Shown here: positions 1-11,574 of the stretch, one piece after another
Layout: every line of letters begins with the position of its first letter
Numbering within the stretch: position 1 is the stretch's first letter
Source: Marsupella aquatica
Taxonomy: Eukaryota; Marchantiophyta
Reading direction: 5' to 3'
DNA length: 64,000 bases
Assembly: GCA_973895155.1 (NCBI GenBank)
Contig: OZ316898.1
Span: 14,384,001 to 14,448,000, forward strand
The notes under the pieces: generated by a model
Database searches by the model: none
Told to the model about the DNA's origin: nothing
What the model saw: the letters and a program-made list of their open reading frames with translations, nothing else
Position numbers and translations under genes: made by a program

Positions 1-727
1 TCCGAGAATGCACAGGTAAATACAAAGGTAAAATCAGGAAGGGCATTAAGTATTAGAGTGAAGCTCGGTCTAAGCGAATGAGAGGGAGCCAGTAGTCATC
101 AAAGGAGCTTCGGAGTTCAGTGGTCTGATGGCAATTCAGCCCCAGCCTTCGGTGTTCAGGATGGGCCCTAGTAGTTGGCTTTGCTCTTGGGATCTCTGCA
201 CGTCGAGCTCTTTTGGCTCTCCTTCTACCGGTGAATCTTATGTTGGGTCCTGGTTGAAGTCAATTCAACCGCATTGAATCAAAGGTGAACGTTTAATTGT
301 GGAGGAAAAAGTGTGGACACTTTGTGACAGGCGGAGGCAATTGAGCATGGAGACACAGCGGAGTTAAGCGTGATGCGCGCCAATTGGTGATCCATTTCTC
401 CATACCCTTTTTCATTTGTGGGTTGTTCGCTGTTGCTCTATTCTGTAGAGGACGGTACAGCAGTGCTCTGACCAGCAGGTTCTTGAGAACGACGATTCTA
501 GAGACTCTTACTGAAGGAGATTCACAAACGTTTTCTGTGGAATTCTACTTCCTAACCCTATTCGCTCTGACCTTTTGCCCTCTTAATTCATGGAGACATA
601 CCCGCTGAACAAAGTGGGAATTGATAGTTTGGTCGTGCAGGCGGGTTGTTTGCAAAGCAGGAGGAGACTCAGACTTTGAAGGATAGAGTTAGGAAGGAAC
701 ATTTGATTTCATCGAGAGAAAACAGAA
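1..727 (+). promoter_or_regulatory. Upstream region and 5' leader of the F-bZIP gene, with short uORFs
   Basis: No protein-coding gene was recognised before the bZIP start at 728. The probable leader holds several upstream ATGs. One at 345 and one at 373 open very short frames (6 and 5 codons). One at 590 opens a 29-codon frame that stops at 677-679, 48 bases before the main ATG. Such uORFs commonly reduce translation of transcription-factor mRNAs. Whether they are in the transcript depends on where transcription starts, which the sequence does not show. Confidence 0.4.
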
Positions 728-2230
728 ATGGATGATGGAGAAGTAGATTCACATTCCCCTGGAGGAAGTTTGCTGGACCTGCATTCGGAGCCCTACTCAC
801 ATTTCATGGGTGACAGTAGTGTCATCCAGAATGACTGGGATACGCTGATCGGGAAGCAAATATGTTCCCACAAGCACATTTGCAACCCCACCACAGGCCC
901 AGACAACCAGCATACCCACACCTGCGAGCACACTCACACCCACACCATTGAAAGTGGAGAGGATGAGAAACTGTCAAAGAAGCGACGCCCAGCAGGCAAC
1001 AAGGAGGCCGTGAGGAAGTACAGGGAGAGGCAGAAGGCCGTGAAAGTGAATTTAAAGGAGAGGAATGCAGAGCTGGAGAAGGAGAACCAGAGGATTCCTG
1101 AGCTTCAAAAGGAGAATGCGAGGCTGCTCAGGAAATTGCAGGAGCAAGGCCCAAAGCAAGCCGCAGTGGACTACCTCCTTGCAGAAAATAAGAGGCTCAG
1201 GAGTCGTCTCTCAAATCTTCGACGGGCCATTGATTCTGAGCTTGAGGCTCTTGAGGATGTGAGTTACCAAAATCTCCGTTCGACTCCAAATAATGTGAAC
1301 CGTGTAGGAGGGACTTACCTTCCCGCTGGTGGTCGGTGCACTGCCCCTCCGCCTTGCTTCCCTGTTCGTCCTGTCATTCCTAATCACACAGGAGGATCGA
1401 GTGAAGATGTAGAACCCATGGAGGGGAGATTGGGTTGGCATAGGGAATGTGAGCTTGTGAAGAAGGCGACAACATGTCACAGTCCTCATGAGGAGCAAGA
1501 GGACACCGGTGCTGAGCAGTCCACACGATTTGAGTCCGAAGTGGGCACACCCTATAGCAATGCTGGCACATCGTCATCGAGGTCCCAAACAGACAGGCCC
1601 CTTGTTTGTCCAGCCAGAATTGCTGCCGCTGCTGCCCGGAGACGAAAAATTAACACCGGACAAATTGTTACAAGAGCTGAGGCACCTGTGTATCAACAGC
1701 AGCTTCCAGGAGGAATTCATTGTCCTGTGGCTGCTCCACCTTTGCCGTGCTTCAGCTGTGGACCAAGAGTAGCATCCCACCCAGATGGAGTTGTGCGAGC
1801 ACCAGAGGGGGACAGGTGGCAAGAGGATTTTGGGATTGTCTGTAGAGAAGCAGGAATGACTGCTGATTCTAGCCCTCCACCCACTGCTTCTCTGAGCTCT
1901 CCTGAGGATGTGATTCTGAGTGTAAGCAAAATTGGGTCCAGGTCAACTCAAGTTCCTTCATCCTCAAAGAAATTACGAGTGGAACCGAGTAGCTCTACTG
2001 ATTTGTTCTCTTCGGAACACTTCTACTCGGCTGATGTAAATCAAGGAGGCTCAGCAGCTCATTGGAACCATCACTTACTTCCTGATGGTGGTGATGACTG
2101 GCTGGATGTATGTGATTTTATTGATGGAGTGTGCCAAGCTCATTTGGTTGGTACAATGCAGAATTCTTCTTTCGGCCCACCTCAACAAACTCAGCATGAG
2201 AGACCAGATCAACAGCAGCAGCAGCAGTAA
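728..2230 (+). CDS. Group F bZIP transcription factor, zinc-status regulator (bZIP19/23-like)
   Basis: Single-exon frame of 500 residues beginning at ATG 728. Residues 46-73 form a Cys/His-rich cluster (C46, H48, H50, C52, then HTHTC and HTHTHT) matching the zinc-sensor motif of Arabidopsis bZIP19/bZIP23, which activate ZIP zinc-transporter genes under zinc deficiency. The basic region follows at about 84-107 with the group F signature NKEAVRKYR (N91 to R99). The zipper runs from L109 through L116, I123, N130 and L137, with a second Leu-rich helix at about 147-165. A proline (P124) lies inside the zipper, which is unusual. The C-terminal 330 residues are long, Ser/Pro/Cys-rich and end in a glutamine run encoded by CAG repeats. 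A GTGAGT at 1259-1264 resembles a donor, but the frame stays open and aligns with the family past it, so I treat it as exonic. Nuclear protein. Confidence 0.88.
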   Translation: MDDGEVDSHSPGGSLLDLHSEPYSHFMGDSSVIQNDWDTLIGKQICSHKHICNPTTGPDNQHTHTCEHTHTHTIESGEDEKLSKKRRPAGNKEAVRKYRERQKAVKVNLKERNAELEKENQRIPELQKENARLLRKLQEQGPKQAAVDYLLAENKRLRSRLSNLRRAIDSELEALEDVSYQNLRSTPNNVNRVGGTYLPAGGRCTAPPPCFPVRPVIPNHTGGSSEDVEPMEGRLGWHRECELVKKATTCHSPHEEQEDTGAEQSTRFESEVGTPYSNAGTSSSRSQTDRPLVCPARIAAAAARRRKINTGQIVTRAEAPVYQQQLPGGIHCPVAAPPLPCFSCGPRVASHPDGVVRAPEGDRWQEDFGIVCREAGMTADSSPPPTASLSSPEDVILSVSKIGSRSTQVPSSSKKLRVEPSSSTDLFSSEHFYSADVNQGGSAAHWNHHLLPDGGDDWLDVCDFIDGVCQAHLVGTMQNSSFGPPQQTQHERPDQQQQQQ

Positions 2231-3227
2231 AACAGATGCCCATGATTAGTAATCAGTGATTCGATGCTTTGAAGCACTGAATCCCAGTTCAGTACATGAC
2301 AAGCTCGATGCTTCTGTCCGGTTCTCCTTGTCTTCATTCCCGGAAGCTGGAGTTATACATCTTGTGCTCGCAAGGTTGCTTTTGGTCATGGTTGAAGGCT
2401 TTAGGAATTGGGGCTCTGCTATGACACTGCCGTCACAGCAGCGAGGACACTCTGCTACCATACTTGCCACTGCTGTCGCAGTGTGGTTAATCCGATGAAC
2501 CATCCCCCAGTTTTACAGAATGTTCTCAGTTTTGATCGACTTTTAATTCGGTTGGTATCAACTGATGTTGATCTGAAGTAACGCACAAAAAAATTGGCTT
2601 GTGTTTCTCTGCCTCTCCTGGGTTTGCTGTGGGCTTCCCATCTCATCCTTCTGGGAGTAATTTGCACTCTATTGTGCATACAAGTCATAGTTAATAATTG
2701 TTAGAACCATGGTATTGCACGTGTTCGGCGGATCCATTGTAGTGGTTGTTGCAAGAGGGAGATCGTGCAGTTGCATTTGTCGGCTACACCGTCTGTAGCA
2801 ATAATATTGAACAATAGCGTTTATATGATACGATGTGAAGTGAGTATAGTTTTAGCGTTGATCCAGTTCCAATTGAGTTCCAACAATGGAAGATTCCGGG
2901 GTGGGAAGCACGTCATTTCTTCACTGTGCTACCAGGTCCTGACAGTCCCAGGGTACACCAGTAAGAAGCAGCCTGTGTGTAACAGTTGGAAGAATTTTAT
3001 TCCCTGCGGCGGTACAGTATTATGTGCAAAGCAGTTCCTCTGACAACGTGAGAGACCTAGAAGAGATGACATGAATGGCATAAATTACCTGGGTTCAATG
3101 AATGATTTAGTGTACAAGTAGGCAAACCCCGACGTTTAAGGGTCTACCCGACATAGACCTAAGGGGCACGCACGATGGAACCCGAAGTATCTATCTGTAC
3201 AGAAGAATATAGCAGTGTCTCTACTAA
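2231..3227. other. Intergenic region between bZIP and CAP-H2 (convergent 3' ends)
   Basis: This should contain the 3' UTRs and polyadenylation sites of both convergent genes. Short open frames here lack homology and codon bias. No repeat or RNA gene was recognised. Confidence 0.5.
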
Positions 3228-6200
3228 CTATGCTTGGATTGTATGCAAAGGCTTCCTCTTGCTCTGCCTCCTATTTGGTGTTAGTTTAACAGGAGTGTAA
3301 CCCTTATCGGGTGTGCCAATGCCTCTGTTCTCTGCGTCCATGGTCTCACCAACTTTGCCAGCCGCCGACTGCCCGCGCTTACGACCAGTTTTCCTCACGG
3401 AAATAGGGGACACAAAAATGGCATTGGAACTTCCTACCCTTAAACCTGAACGCGGAGTCTTCGAAAATGAAACCCCTGGGCTGCGCCTTTCAGAAACCAA
3501 GACGGGAGTCCTCAATCTTTGAAAACCGCAATTTTCTGTCTGCTGAGATACTTTGCTTCGACCAGTAGCTCTTGCAAATGGAGAAACCATATGTTGGAAC
3601 ATTCCCTCATGAGGATTCTGGGGGTCAAGTAGCCTCACCCTGAAAGGATTCTCCGCACTGAAGCAGTAGCTTCCGCTTCCCACAGAACCTTTATCTATAG
3701 AGACGTTACCATTGTTCACCTACATCAATCAGTCACTTTTTAATGAACTGCCAATGCCATTCCTCAACAAGTGGGCAAATAAGGTAATTTAGTCGTAACT
3801 ACGCCTCAGAAAGCGACCAGTCTGGGTTAAAATCATTGTGGAACAGTCAGTGAATGATAATTGGAGTCACAGAATTATTAGTTTCGGGTTTCCCCTCCTG
3901 ACTATGGGTATCTTGTCGGGGACAGTCTGAGCTAACGAAGCCTGGGGCTCAGATTGGAATTGAGATCCAAAAGACACTTGGGCTTTAATAACGCCAATCA
4001 TAAATGGTTGGAGAACAAAACAATCAGCAATTATAGCTTCTTCGGGGTTTCTTATGATTCTAATATGTTATTTAGGTGTTCTAATATGTCTTAGCAAAGA
4101 AGCGACCAAGGGCAAGCAATGAAATAGGAGTAGTGTTTTCCGAATGGCCCCAACAGAAGAAAGCAAAATTACCAGTTGCAGGAGTGCCGAGAAGGATCTT
4201 GCCACTTGATCTTTTGGTTGACCACGGACAAGGGACGTGAATGATTCATCAACCTCCTCAGTTGCCGCTCCAACGGTCGATAGTGTTGCCAACAAACGGT
4301 CACCATACTCATGGATGTCAAAAGGGGGACGAGCTTCCTGTGTTTGGACGGGCCAATAAAATATTAGTCCAACACAAATGGTCACCAGGACTCCGATAGC
4401 TAGAGATGACGCAAGGCGGCCCCTCCATCACGATCCACAAGTTGTGCTGCCTTCATTCCCTACATTCTAATTACACGCAAAGGACATATCTTCAAGAAAA
4501 AGACAATAATCATCTCCGAAGTTCGAATCTAAAGGACACTAAGCATTCACACGAGAGACATCGCGCGATTGAATGGGAACTGAAAGTATACATCGTCTTT
4601 AAGTGTTGCTTCAATTTTGTTCTTCCATGTAGTCACACGAGCAGTAAGCCCAGATCGTACTTGTGATTCCGCCAATTTTTCCAATATGGAGTCCTGAAAA
4701 TTGAAGGAGCACTCGTCAGAATCGCCTTCTTACAATAGACATGTCTATAACAAAAGAATGCTTCGTTAATGGTATGTATTTACCACGTGTGCTCGGCAGA
4801 GATCTTCCAAGCTCATGTTTTCATCGCCTGTTACATGCTCCGCATTTGAAGGATTGTGTTGTGGCGAAAAGAATGAGTTTTCCTCAGAGGGCAAGTGTTG
4901 CTCCTGCTCAATGCAGACAAGTAAGGATTGTAGCACTTGAAACTCAGCTTCAGAAAAGAAAAATGCCCATAGACCAACCCAAAAAAAATATTTCCGATAA
5001 CTAGTTCGCGAATTCGATCTTCCGAGATCGAAGATTTCTTGTCGGACCAAACACATACGACTTGTTGGTGGTCATGTCATCTTAGTATATTTCTTAACTC
5101 ACGTCCTCATAAACCACAAGTTATCTCTATTCCAACCGAATCCTACCTGAGTATCGAACAGAGGGGCCATTTCTTCGTTGCCACCATCAACACGTTCCGC
5201 TGCGTCGAAGGCATCGCAGGCACCGTACTCGTTGTCGGAATCTTCTATATCCTCATCATAGGCTTCTCCATGGACAGGTTTCCGGGACGTTTCAGCTGCT
5301 TGGCTATCATCGGAACTTCGAAGCTGCATCCATATTGTCCAAAACTTCCGTTCTCAGGCCATTTACAGTCACTCGAGTAAAGTTCGCTTCAGCTCATGAA
5401 TGACACTAAAAACATCGGGCATTTTGGACAGGAAATGTCTTTAGAGGGTCCACCTAATCCAACGCAAAAACTAGATATGGTTTCTAAGACAAAAACGTTA
5501 ATATGGCACCACCATGGAATCGTCTAGACCTGCCTGCTTTGAGTGTCGTCTCCACTCTTTGTCAAGCTTGATCAACTGTGAAACAATCTACGTCATTGCG
5601 GTTTCTGCTGGGAGACCTCCGTGTAGTTCTGTTTGACAACTATGACAGAAGTAGGTTCGGGTGGAGGTCTGAACGGATGGTGGTTCCGGCTTCCATTGTG
5701 GAGTGTAAATAACAAGGTCAAGTAGCTGGTTACATCCTCCAAACCAAACGGAGAGTAAGCCAGACTCCTAACTTGACGACATCATCCTTCCAAAGAGATA
5801 GTGTATTCAGACCCAACGAAGGAACCAGAGGTCCTCCAAATATCGCTATATGAGGGATGTAGTAACTTACATTCGCGACATTGGAAGGATTGTCGCCACG
5901 TCTCCTGGCCCTATCCTCTCGTTCCTTTCGTTGCAAAGCCTTCGCAAATTCAGGGAAAAAAACCCCATACCGTTTGGCAACGAAAGCTGGACTACTCCGA
6001 TCTTTCCTGGGTTTGAGGGTTCTTTGCGTTGATCCTGCCACAATCAACTCGGTGAGCTGTGCATGACTTCGCTTGGTTCAAGCGATCGGACAAAATAGAA
6101 TAATGAAAGTAACCGATTGCATGACATGAGCAAAAACTTAACGAGTAAACTTTTCGACTAGCTGACTAAAATAGGAAACTCGTTCCCGGAACAAGATACC

Positions 6201-9007
6201 CGGGCTACTCCCGCAGATTTTAAGAGCAAAATCACTTCACCTCAGATAACCGCGTAGCAAAGCAGAATTCGCTAGTTGTATAATGATAAGAGGTCGGAGT
6301 GCCTATTTTGACAAATAGAATGATCTGCAGATTTTATCTAACGTTGAATCTGTAGATAGACTCTTAAAGATTAAATTTATGCAGCGCAGCCTCTGACCTA
6401 CAAAAGTATAAGTAACTGCACCTTTCTTGAAGGGCTTGATTAGCAGAGTGCCAGATTCGTGAGGATTTAAGGGGACCCAAGGATCGATGTAATTGACATC
6501 CTCTGGTACTGATGGGTTAGATGCAGCAGGAGCTTCATCATTTGCAGGATCCTTCGATGATGCATTGCCGTCCTCCTCCACGTGTTGATCGTCCCACATT
6601 CCCTCGTCTCCATCACCTTGCCAGGCAGGCTCACCCATATCCATCTCCCCAGGAGACTGGATAGTGCCAGGAGTCTTCGTTCTTCCAGGAGTTTTAATTT
6701 TGTCAGTAGCAGCGGATTCCCTTGGCTCATTGTCTCCACCAGGAATGAAAGGACTGCCCCGAGGTGCGCTACTACTCGGAACAGCAGAGTCTTCCGCACT
6801 TTCTCTTCTTCGATACTCTTGGCTGTCCAGATACTTGTCTACTGTCGCCGTGTCGCTCGGGTCCAGGAGCAGGAAGTTCCTATACATCATACAAGTAGAA
6901 ACCTGCAAATTCACGCGAAGATAGACGTTGAGAACACAAAACGGAAGATTAAGATGTAACTATCACGCTAAATCTGAACGAAGTGGTGGAACAGTGACCA
7001 GCGTTGGACTTTCATTCCAAAACATGTTTGCTTTACACTTTATTAAAGTTGACCTTCATAGATGATCCACAATTATTCGCGGGATTAAACAGAGGCGATA
7101 ATCAGTTCCACAATCATGACGCTAGAAGAACAGTCAGAGTCCGTCAGGAACTTCGTGTCTCGACATTCCGTTAGATTGTCTTGAAAATAGCTTAAAAAAA
7201 GTCCCTAAAATAAGCGAAATCCACGAGGACGGCTGTGAGTACAGAAGTGTCAATGACACAACGACTGAAATCGCTCCCGCCGACATTCAATAAAGAATGC
7301 GTCAGTTTCTCAGTGGCCCACAGACATTAAATCTCAGGACTCATCCATCGTCCTTCTTACTTTGTCGCACAGTATTGAAAGGTAAATGTGCATACCTTTT
7401 CGGAAAAAACTGTAACAAATAGGTTCTTTGCAATCGAGTAACATAGGAACCCAGGGCGATCGAGTGACATACGTGGTACGATGCGAGCTCGCCCGCTTCT
7501 CCAGACATGTCTGTAGACTCCCCTTCCGTCACAAGCAGACTGGTAGGGACTTTTATATGTTGTGTTATGGAGTGCAATCCTTCCTCGTCGAAGACATCGA
7601 TATCAGCTTCCTCTGCAAGCGAATCAACACCAACCTTTTATTCGTTTTGAGGGGCTTTGAAAAGTCCGGCGTATGGGTATGTCTAACGCAGGGTAAGGTG
7701 AAACCGGACTTCCCTAAACTTGGTTGCGGACGACATACCTAAAAAGACAGAACGATTGTTCTCTAAAATTTGAGATGGGAATGAAGCTGCATTGTCACAC
7801 GCAAGAATGTGTCTGTGTCGAAGTAATTTTACACGAACTAGAGATCGACCTTCACATCCATAACTTTGCTCCAACACATTTCAAAACTAGCGTGGCTTTC
7901 TCAAGTTCGAGTCTGGATAATTAAAAGTGGTTGCGCATACTCCAGGGAAACGGTAACGTCATCGTGTTTACTGTTTCGGTATGCTGGACTAAATTTCAAA
8001 TGCGCAGTAAGTGAGAGAAACCAACCTGGAACTTCGTCATCCAAGCTGAGAAAATTATCCTCTTTTTCGTCTGCAGCGTTGCATCCTTGATGGTCCTCTT
8101 GCGAAGAAGGTCTCTCCCCTTCTTGACCCTGCCTGCAACCAGGTGTAATCCGAACTAGGGTCGGTACAGCTCTCGCGGTGAGGATTAAATTCCCGACAAA
8201 ATAACTTGTAATACTTTAGTGTGAGCTCGCACGTTATAAAAGACTGTAATGAGGTCAGTGTAGATGGAGGCATACTTTTTCTGTGCAAGATAGTCGAGCG
8301 CTCGCACTACCAGATTGTACAGATACTCGACCTTCTTACTGTAAACTTGTATGGAGCCTTGAATTAACAGCGCAGCTGACAAACACACAGAAACATCAGT
8401 ACGTAATTCAGCAGATTCTCTCCAAAGCTTATAATTGTCCCGTACCTGTGCAACTGTTCTTTGTACATTGGCAAGTGCACTCGGCACGTAGCATGTAAAC
8501 ATCCGTTTAATCTTTTCAAGTTTGTAGCACAGTTCGCTTCGCCGTGCAAACTAAAAGCAAAAACCCAGAAGAAAGACGTGCCCTATAGCTTCAGTTGATG
8601 ATATGAAGTTACTGTTTATTACTGTCAACCGTAAGGAGTCGCATACCATGTTACCGTTACTGGTATTTTAAAGAAGTTCACATTTCTTAGCGTCTTCTTG
8701 TTTTCAACCGATTGCATTTGTACAAAGGGTGGTAGAGTCATAGCAAGAAGATCAGAGAAAATCAACTTGGCCGCGTGAAGTAGGTGTCAAGCGTCTAGCA
8801 TTGCGCAAATCACTCACCTTCTGCAAAATTAAGAGGACTGTCGCCGTCGTCGAACAAGCCGGTAGCCTTAAGCTCATCCAAGTAGCTCTCGAGCTGCTTC
8901 CCGACATCCACGCTCCAGTTCGTAGCCATGTCTCTGTTAGGCTGCAGCAAATTGACAAACCTCGACTCCCTCTCGGGCCCATTGCCGACTCTCTCGTCCT
9001 CAGCCAT
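3228..9007 (-). CDS. CAPH2: Condensin-II complex kleisin subunit H2 (CAP-H2)
   Basis: Eleven exons on the minus strand, in order: 9007-8818, 8375-8276, 8132-8026, 7612-7473, 6902-6398, 6034-5871, 5323-5147, 4903-4784, 4693-4592, 4337-4173, 3719-3228. They total 2262 bases (753 residues plus stop), and all junctions are in phase. CAP-H2 is the kleisin that bridges the SMC2/SMC4 heads in condensin II, in the nucleus. The N-terminal kleisin domain shows NLLQPNRD, then AALLIQGS and SKKVEYLY (about residues 17-90). SLDDEVP follows at about 128. The middle domain has PFKKG near residue 340. The C-terminal winged-helix domain has [12 protein letters not shown] at about 540 and [21 protein letters not shown] tail of about 160 residues after it is rich in SP/TP sites. 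The ATG at 9005-9007 was chosen; the acceptor of exon 7 could be 5344 instead of 5323. The homology to animal CAP-H2 is from recalled family motifs. Confidence 0.92.
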
Positions 9008-9411
9008 CAATCAAACTCAAGTTTTCGGGTAGGAGACTTCCCGTGCAAAGTAAGGCCTCTACCCAACAAAGTCGTTGCCTATCCGCCGGCAAGGTCTTTG
9101 CCCACAGGGAGAAATGGCATGGGAGCAGGGAAGAAACCAGGCAAATGCTTATGCAGAATCTTGGTTTCTTTCAGTTGCTTGTTCCACCGCGAAAACCGTG
9201 AGTCCCCATGGCCCCAGAAACATTAAAGTCAACTGCAGGAGCATCATTGCAGAATTGTAGTAGCAACTTACATGCCAAATCCGAAGATCACTGAAAGCTC
9301 GAAAAGCCCGTGCACAGACGATGTCGAAGACCATGAAAGCTCGAGTAGCCAGTGCACAGACAGTGTTTATAAGGCTGACATGTGTATGCAGAGCTTTGAA
9401 AAAATGCTTAA
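9008..9411. promoter_or_regulatory. CAP-H2 upstream region
   Basis: Presumed promoter and 5' leader of the minus-strand CAP-H2 gene. No TATA box or other named element stands out, and no gene is encoded here. Confidence 0.35.
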
Positions 9412-9682
9412 ACCTGGTTGCGAACGAATTGAACGAGACAGAGTGTCAGCAGAACTAACATTTCCTTGCCGAGCTTGACCAAATGCTTCAACCTAGTTGC
9501 CAACGAATTGAACGAGACAGAGTGTCGGTAGGACTAAGATTTCTTTGCGGAGTTTGAGGAAATGCGGCAACCTAGTTGCCAACGAATTGAACGAGACAGA
9601 TTGTCAGTACAACTACGGTATTATTGCTTTGCGGAGCTTCGGACAAAATGCGCAGACCTAGTTGCGAACGAATTGAACGAGC
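9412..9682. repeat. Imperfect tandem repeat, about 79-bp unit, four copies
   Basis: The core TTGCGAACGAATTGAACGAG (or TTGCCAACG variant) recurs at 9418, 9497, 9576 and 9662, so spacings are 79, 79 and 86 bases. The intervening part (TTTGCGGAGCTT..GAAATGC) is also conserved. The array lies about 400 bases upstream of the CAP-H2 start. Confidence 0.85.
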
Positions 9683-10859
9683 TGGACCATCTAACGAGCG
9701 CTCCCAAACAGAGAGAGCACAAAACTGCATCGGCTATAACAACAATCGAACTAGTCCTGTGCCCCGATCTTCGTGGAAAGCATCGTATTGTACAGGAGTA
9801 TTTACCGCGCACAGCGAAGTTTTTAAAATCGCGAGATGCATTTTGGACGGCCGGATATTCTCGCGTTTCGCCACCGTCGATCTGTGTTGGGGGCGGGATC
9901 GCGCGTGGACGGTTCTATGTGAGCTGAGGATGGGGAGTCTCCCCCTCTCAGAATTTATGCCTTGAGGAGTCCTTGCAAACCAAGGTGAAGGATCCATAGT
10001 AGTCCGATTCTATTAGTTGTTTTCTTTAACCATTGATTGGAGGCATGTGCACCCCTGGCACATATGTGATTTTCGCTCCCCCATAAATGCCCCAGCCCAA
10101 TCCTTATGGGCAGGCCCTCCTTGCATAGTGCAAAGCACTGGCATAGGGCTTGTTTTATTAATAATTTGCCAAGTGAAGTTAGAGTTGGGATCTAGATTTC
10201 TAGAATGAAGACTTTAGACCATGACTTTAGGGTAGCACCAAATGTATGTCTGTGGAGAGATGAATGAGTATGATCATGCATGCTAACTTTTATTACCACT
10301 CTATTGTTATTCAAAGAACGGGCATTCAGGCTGGTTCTTTTAAACCATTGTTAGCCAAGACTTCTCTCTTTTTCAAATTCTTCATTCCTCTATCTTACCA
10401 TTTTACTCCACAATATCAGGAAAATGATACTATTAATGGTGAAACCTGGTGGATCCGGTTTTGTCATGGGTAGTGGTGGTTTCACTTTGCAGAAAGTGAG
10501 TAAGGAGAATGGTGCACCTTCCTAGTACTACAATTGAAGTGCTTTTGAAGGTCATTTTTGCATAAGCTAAGTTTTGCACCTACAATGTTGATGCGCAAGC
10601 CTAATCTTCAAATCCCACAAAATTGGGGTGGGATTTTGATGGGCAACTGGGCTATGGGCCTAATGTGGCTATAGCTGTTGTATCCAGGGTAGCCACTTAC
10701 CTAGGGGGCAGGAGAAAGTATGTATGCTTTGAGGGATAGGGTGGCTTTACAAGATCTGGGGGGCAATTTGAGTATTTTTTTCAAAGCAAATCTCCGGGCC
10801 ATTTAACATCCTATATATAGTGTACCAGGGCTCAAGGAGAGTTTAAAATCATCTTATGG
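9683..10859. other. Intergenic, no gene recognised
   Basis: Moderately AT-rich sequence with many stops in all frames. It may contain old transposon remnants, but nothing could be assigned. Confidence 0.4.
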
Positions 10860-10867
10860 GCCCCCAT

Positions 10868-11155
10868 CAGTGTTTTTTTAGTGGCAAACTTTTGCCAAAT
10901 TTCACCTCCCAAAAATCCTTTTGCCACTTTTGGCCAAAATTTGCTACTATTTTGCTATCTCATTAGCCAGTGTTCCACCTAATCCCAGGCCCCATTCTCA
11001 GCCCCATTAGCCAGAATGTAATGGTCAGCCTTAAATCTAGGGAGATCTGATGGTCAGGAAAATAATTGAATAAGGAATATTTTGAGCATCTTCTTCGTCA
11101 CACACCATACATTCGCCACTCTGGCCAAAAAGTAAAATCCTTAAAAAATACCCTG
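10868..11155. mobile_element. Non-autonomous hAT element (MITE-like), 288 bp
   Basis: The left end reads CAGTGTTTTTTTAGTGGCAA. The right end, read inward on the other strand, is CAGGGTATTTTTTAAGGATT. Both match the hAT consensus end and closely match the ends of the full hAT element at 42128-46896, including the downstream TTTGCCAAATTxCACCTCC block and the right-hand TTCGCCA..TCTGGC block. Flanking octamers GCCCCCAT (10860-10867) and CCCCCCAT (11156-11163) differ at one base and fit an 8-bp target duplication. It has no coding capacity, so it would depend on a transposase supplied in trans. Confidence 0.8.
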
Positions 11156-11574
11156 CCCCCCATGTGTCTTGTAAGAGCATTCCCACCGGTCCGCTATATT
11201 GAGCGGTCCAGCAGCATTTGGCGGGGATGCTACCGCTATCCTCCCCCACCGGCACTCGTAGCCCTAATCGTATCAGCCCGGCCCCGCCTTTTTCACCTTT
11301 TGGCACGGCACTCCTACGCTCAACAAGCGGGCTGGGAGAAGCTGCAAAGTTTCGCGGCATCCAGATGCAACGGCCCAGATTACCTAGTCCTGCCTCCATC
11401 CAACGCTTTCAATTGCTTTTGTTCCCACCGTGGTCCTATGCTGCAAGGACCTCGTGACTCCAATCCTGCAACAAAGTTTCCCTCGCTTCTGCACTGTCGC
11501 ATCGCACGAGATTCTGCACTGTCGCATCACACAAGCTTCTGCACGTTCTCGAGCTCGAGTGGTTCCTGGCAAAG

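Noticed and set aside
384-608. 74-codon open frame in the bZIP leader
   Set aside because: It starts at a TTG, is hydrophobic without homology, and overlaps probable 5' UTR.
1259-1264. GTGAGT donor-like site inside the bZIP frame
   Set aside because: The frame stays open for 320 more codons and still aligns with group F proteins just past this site.
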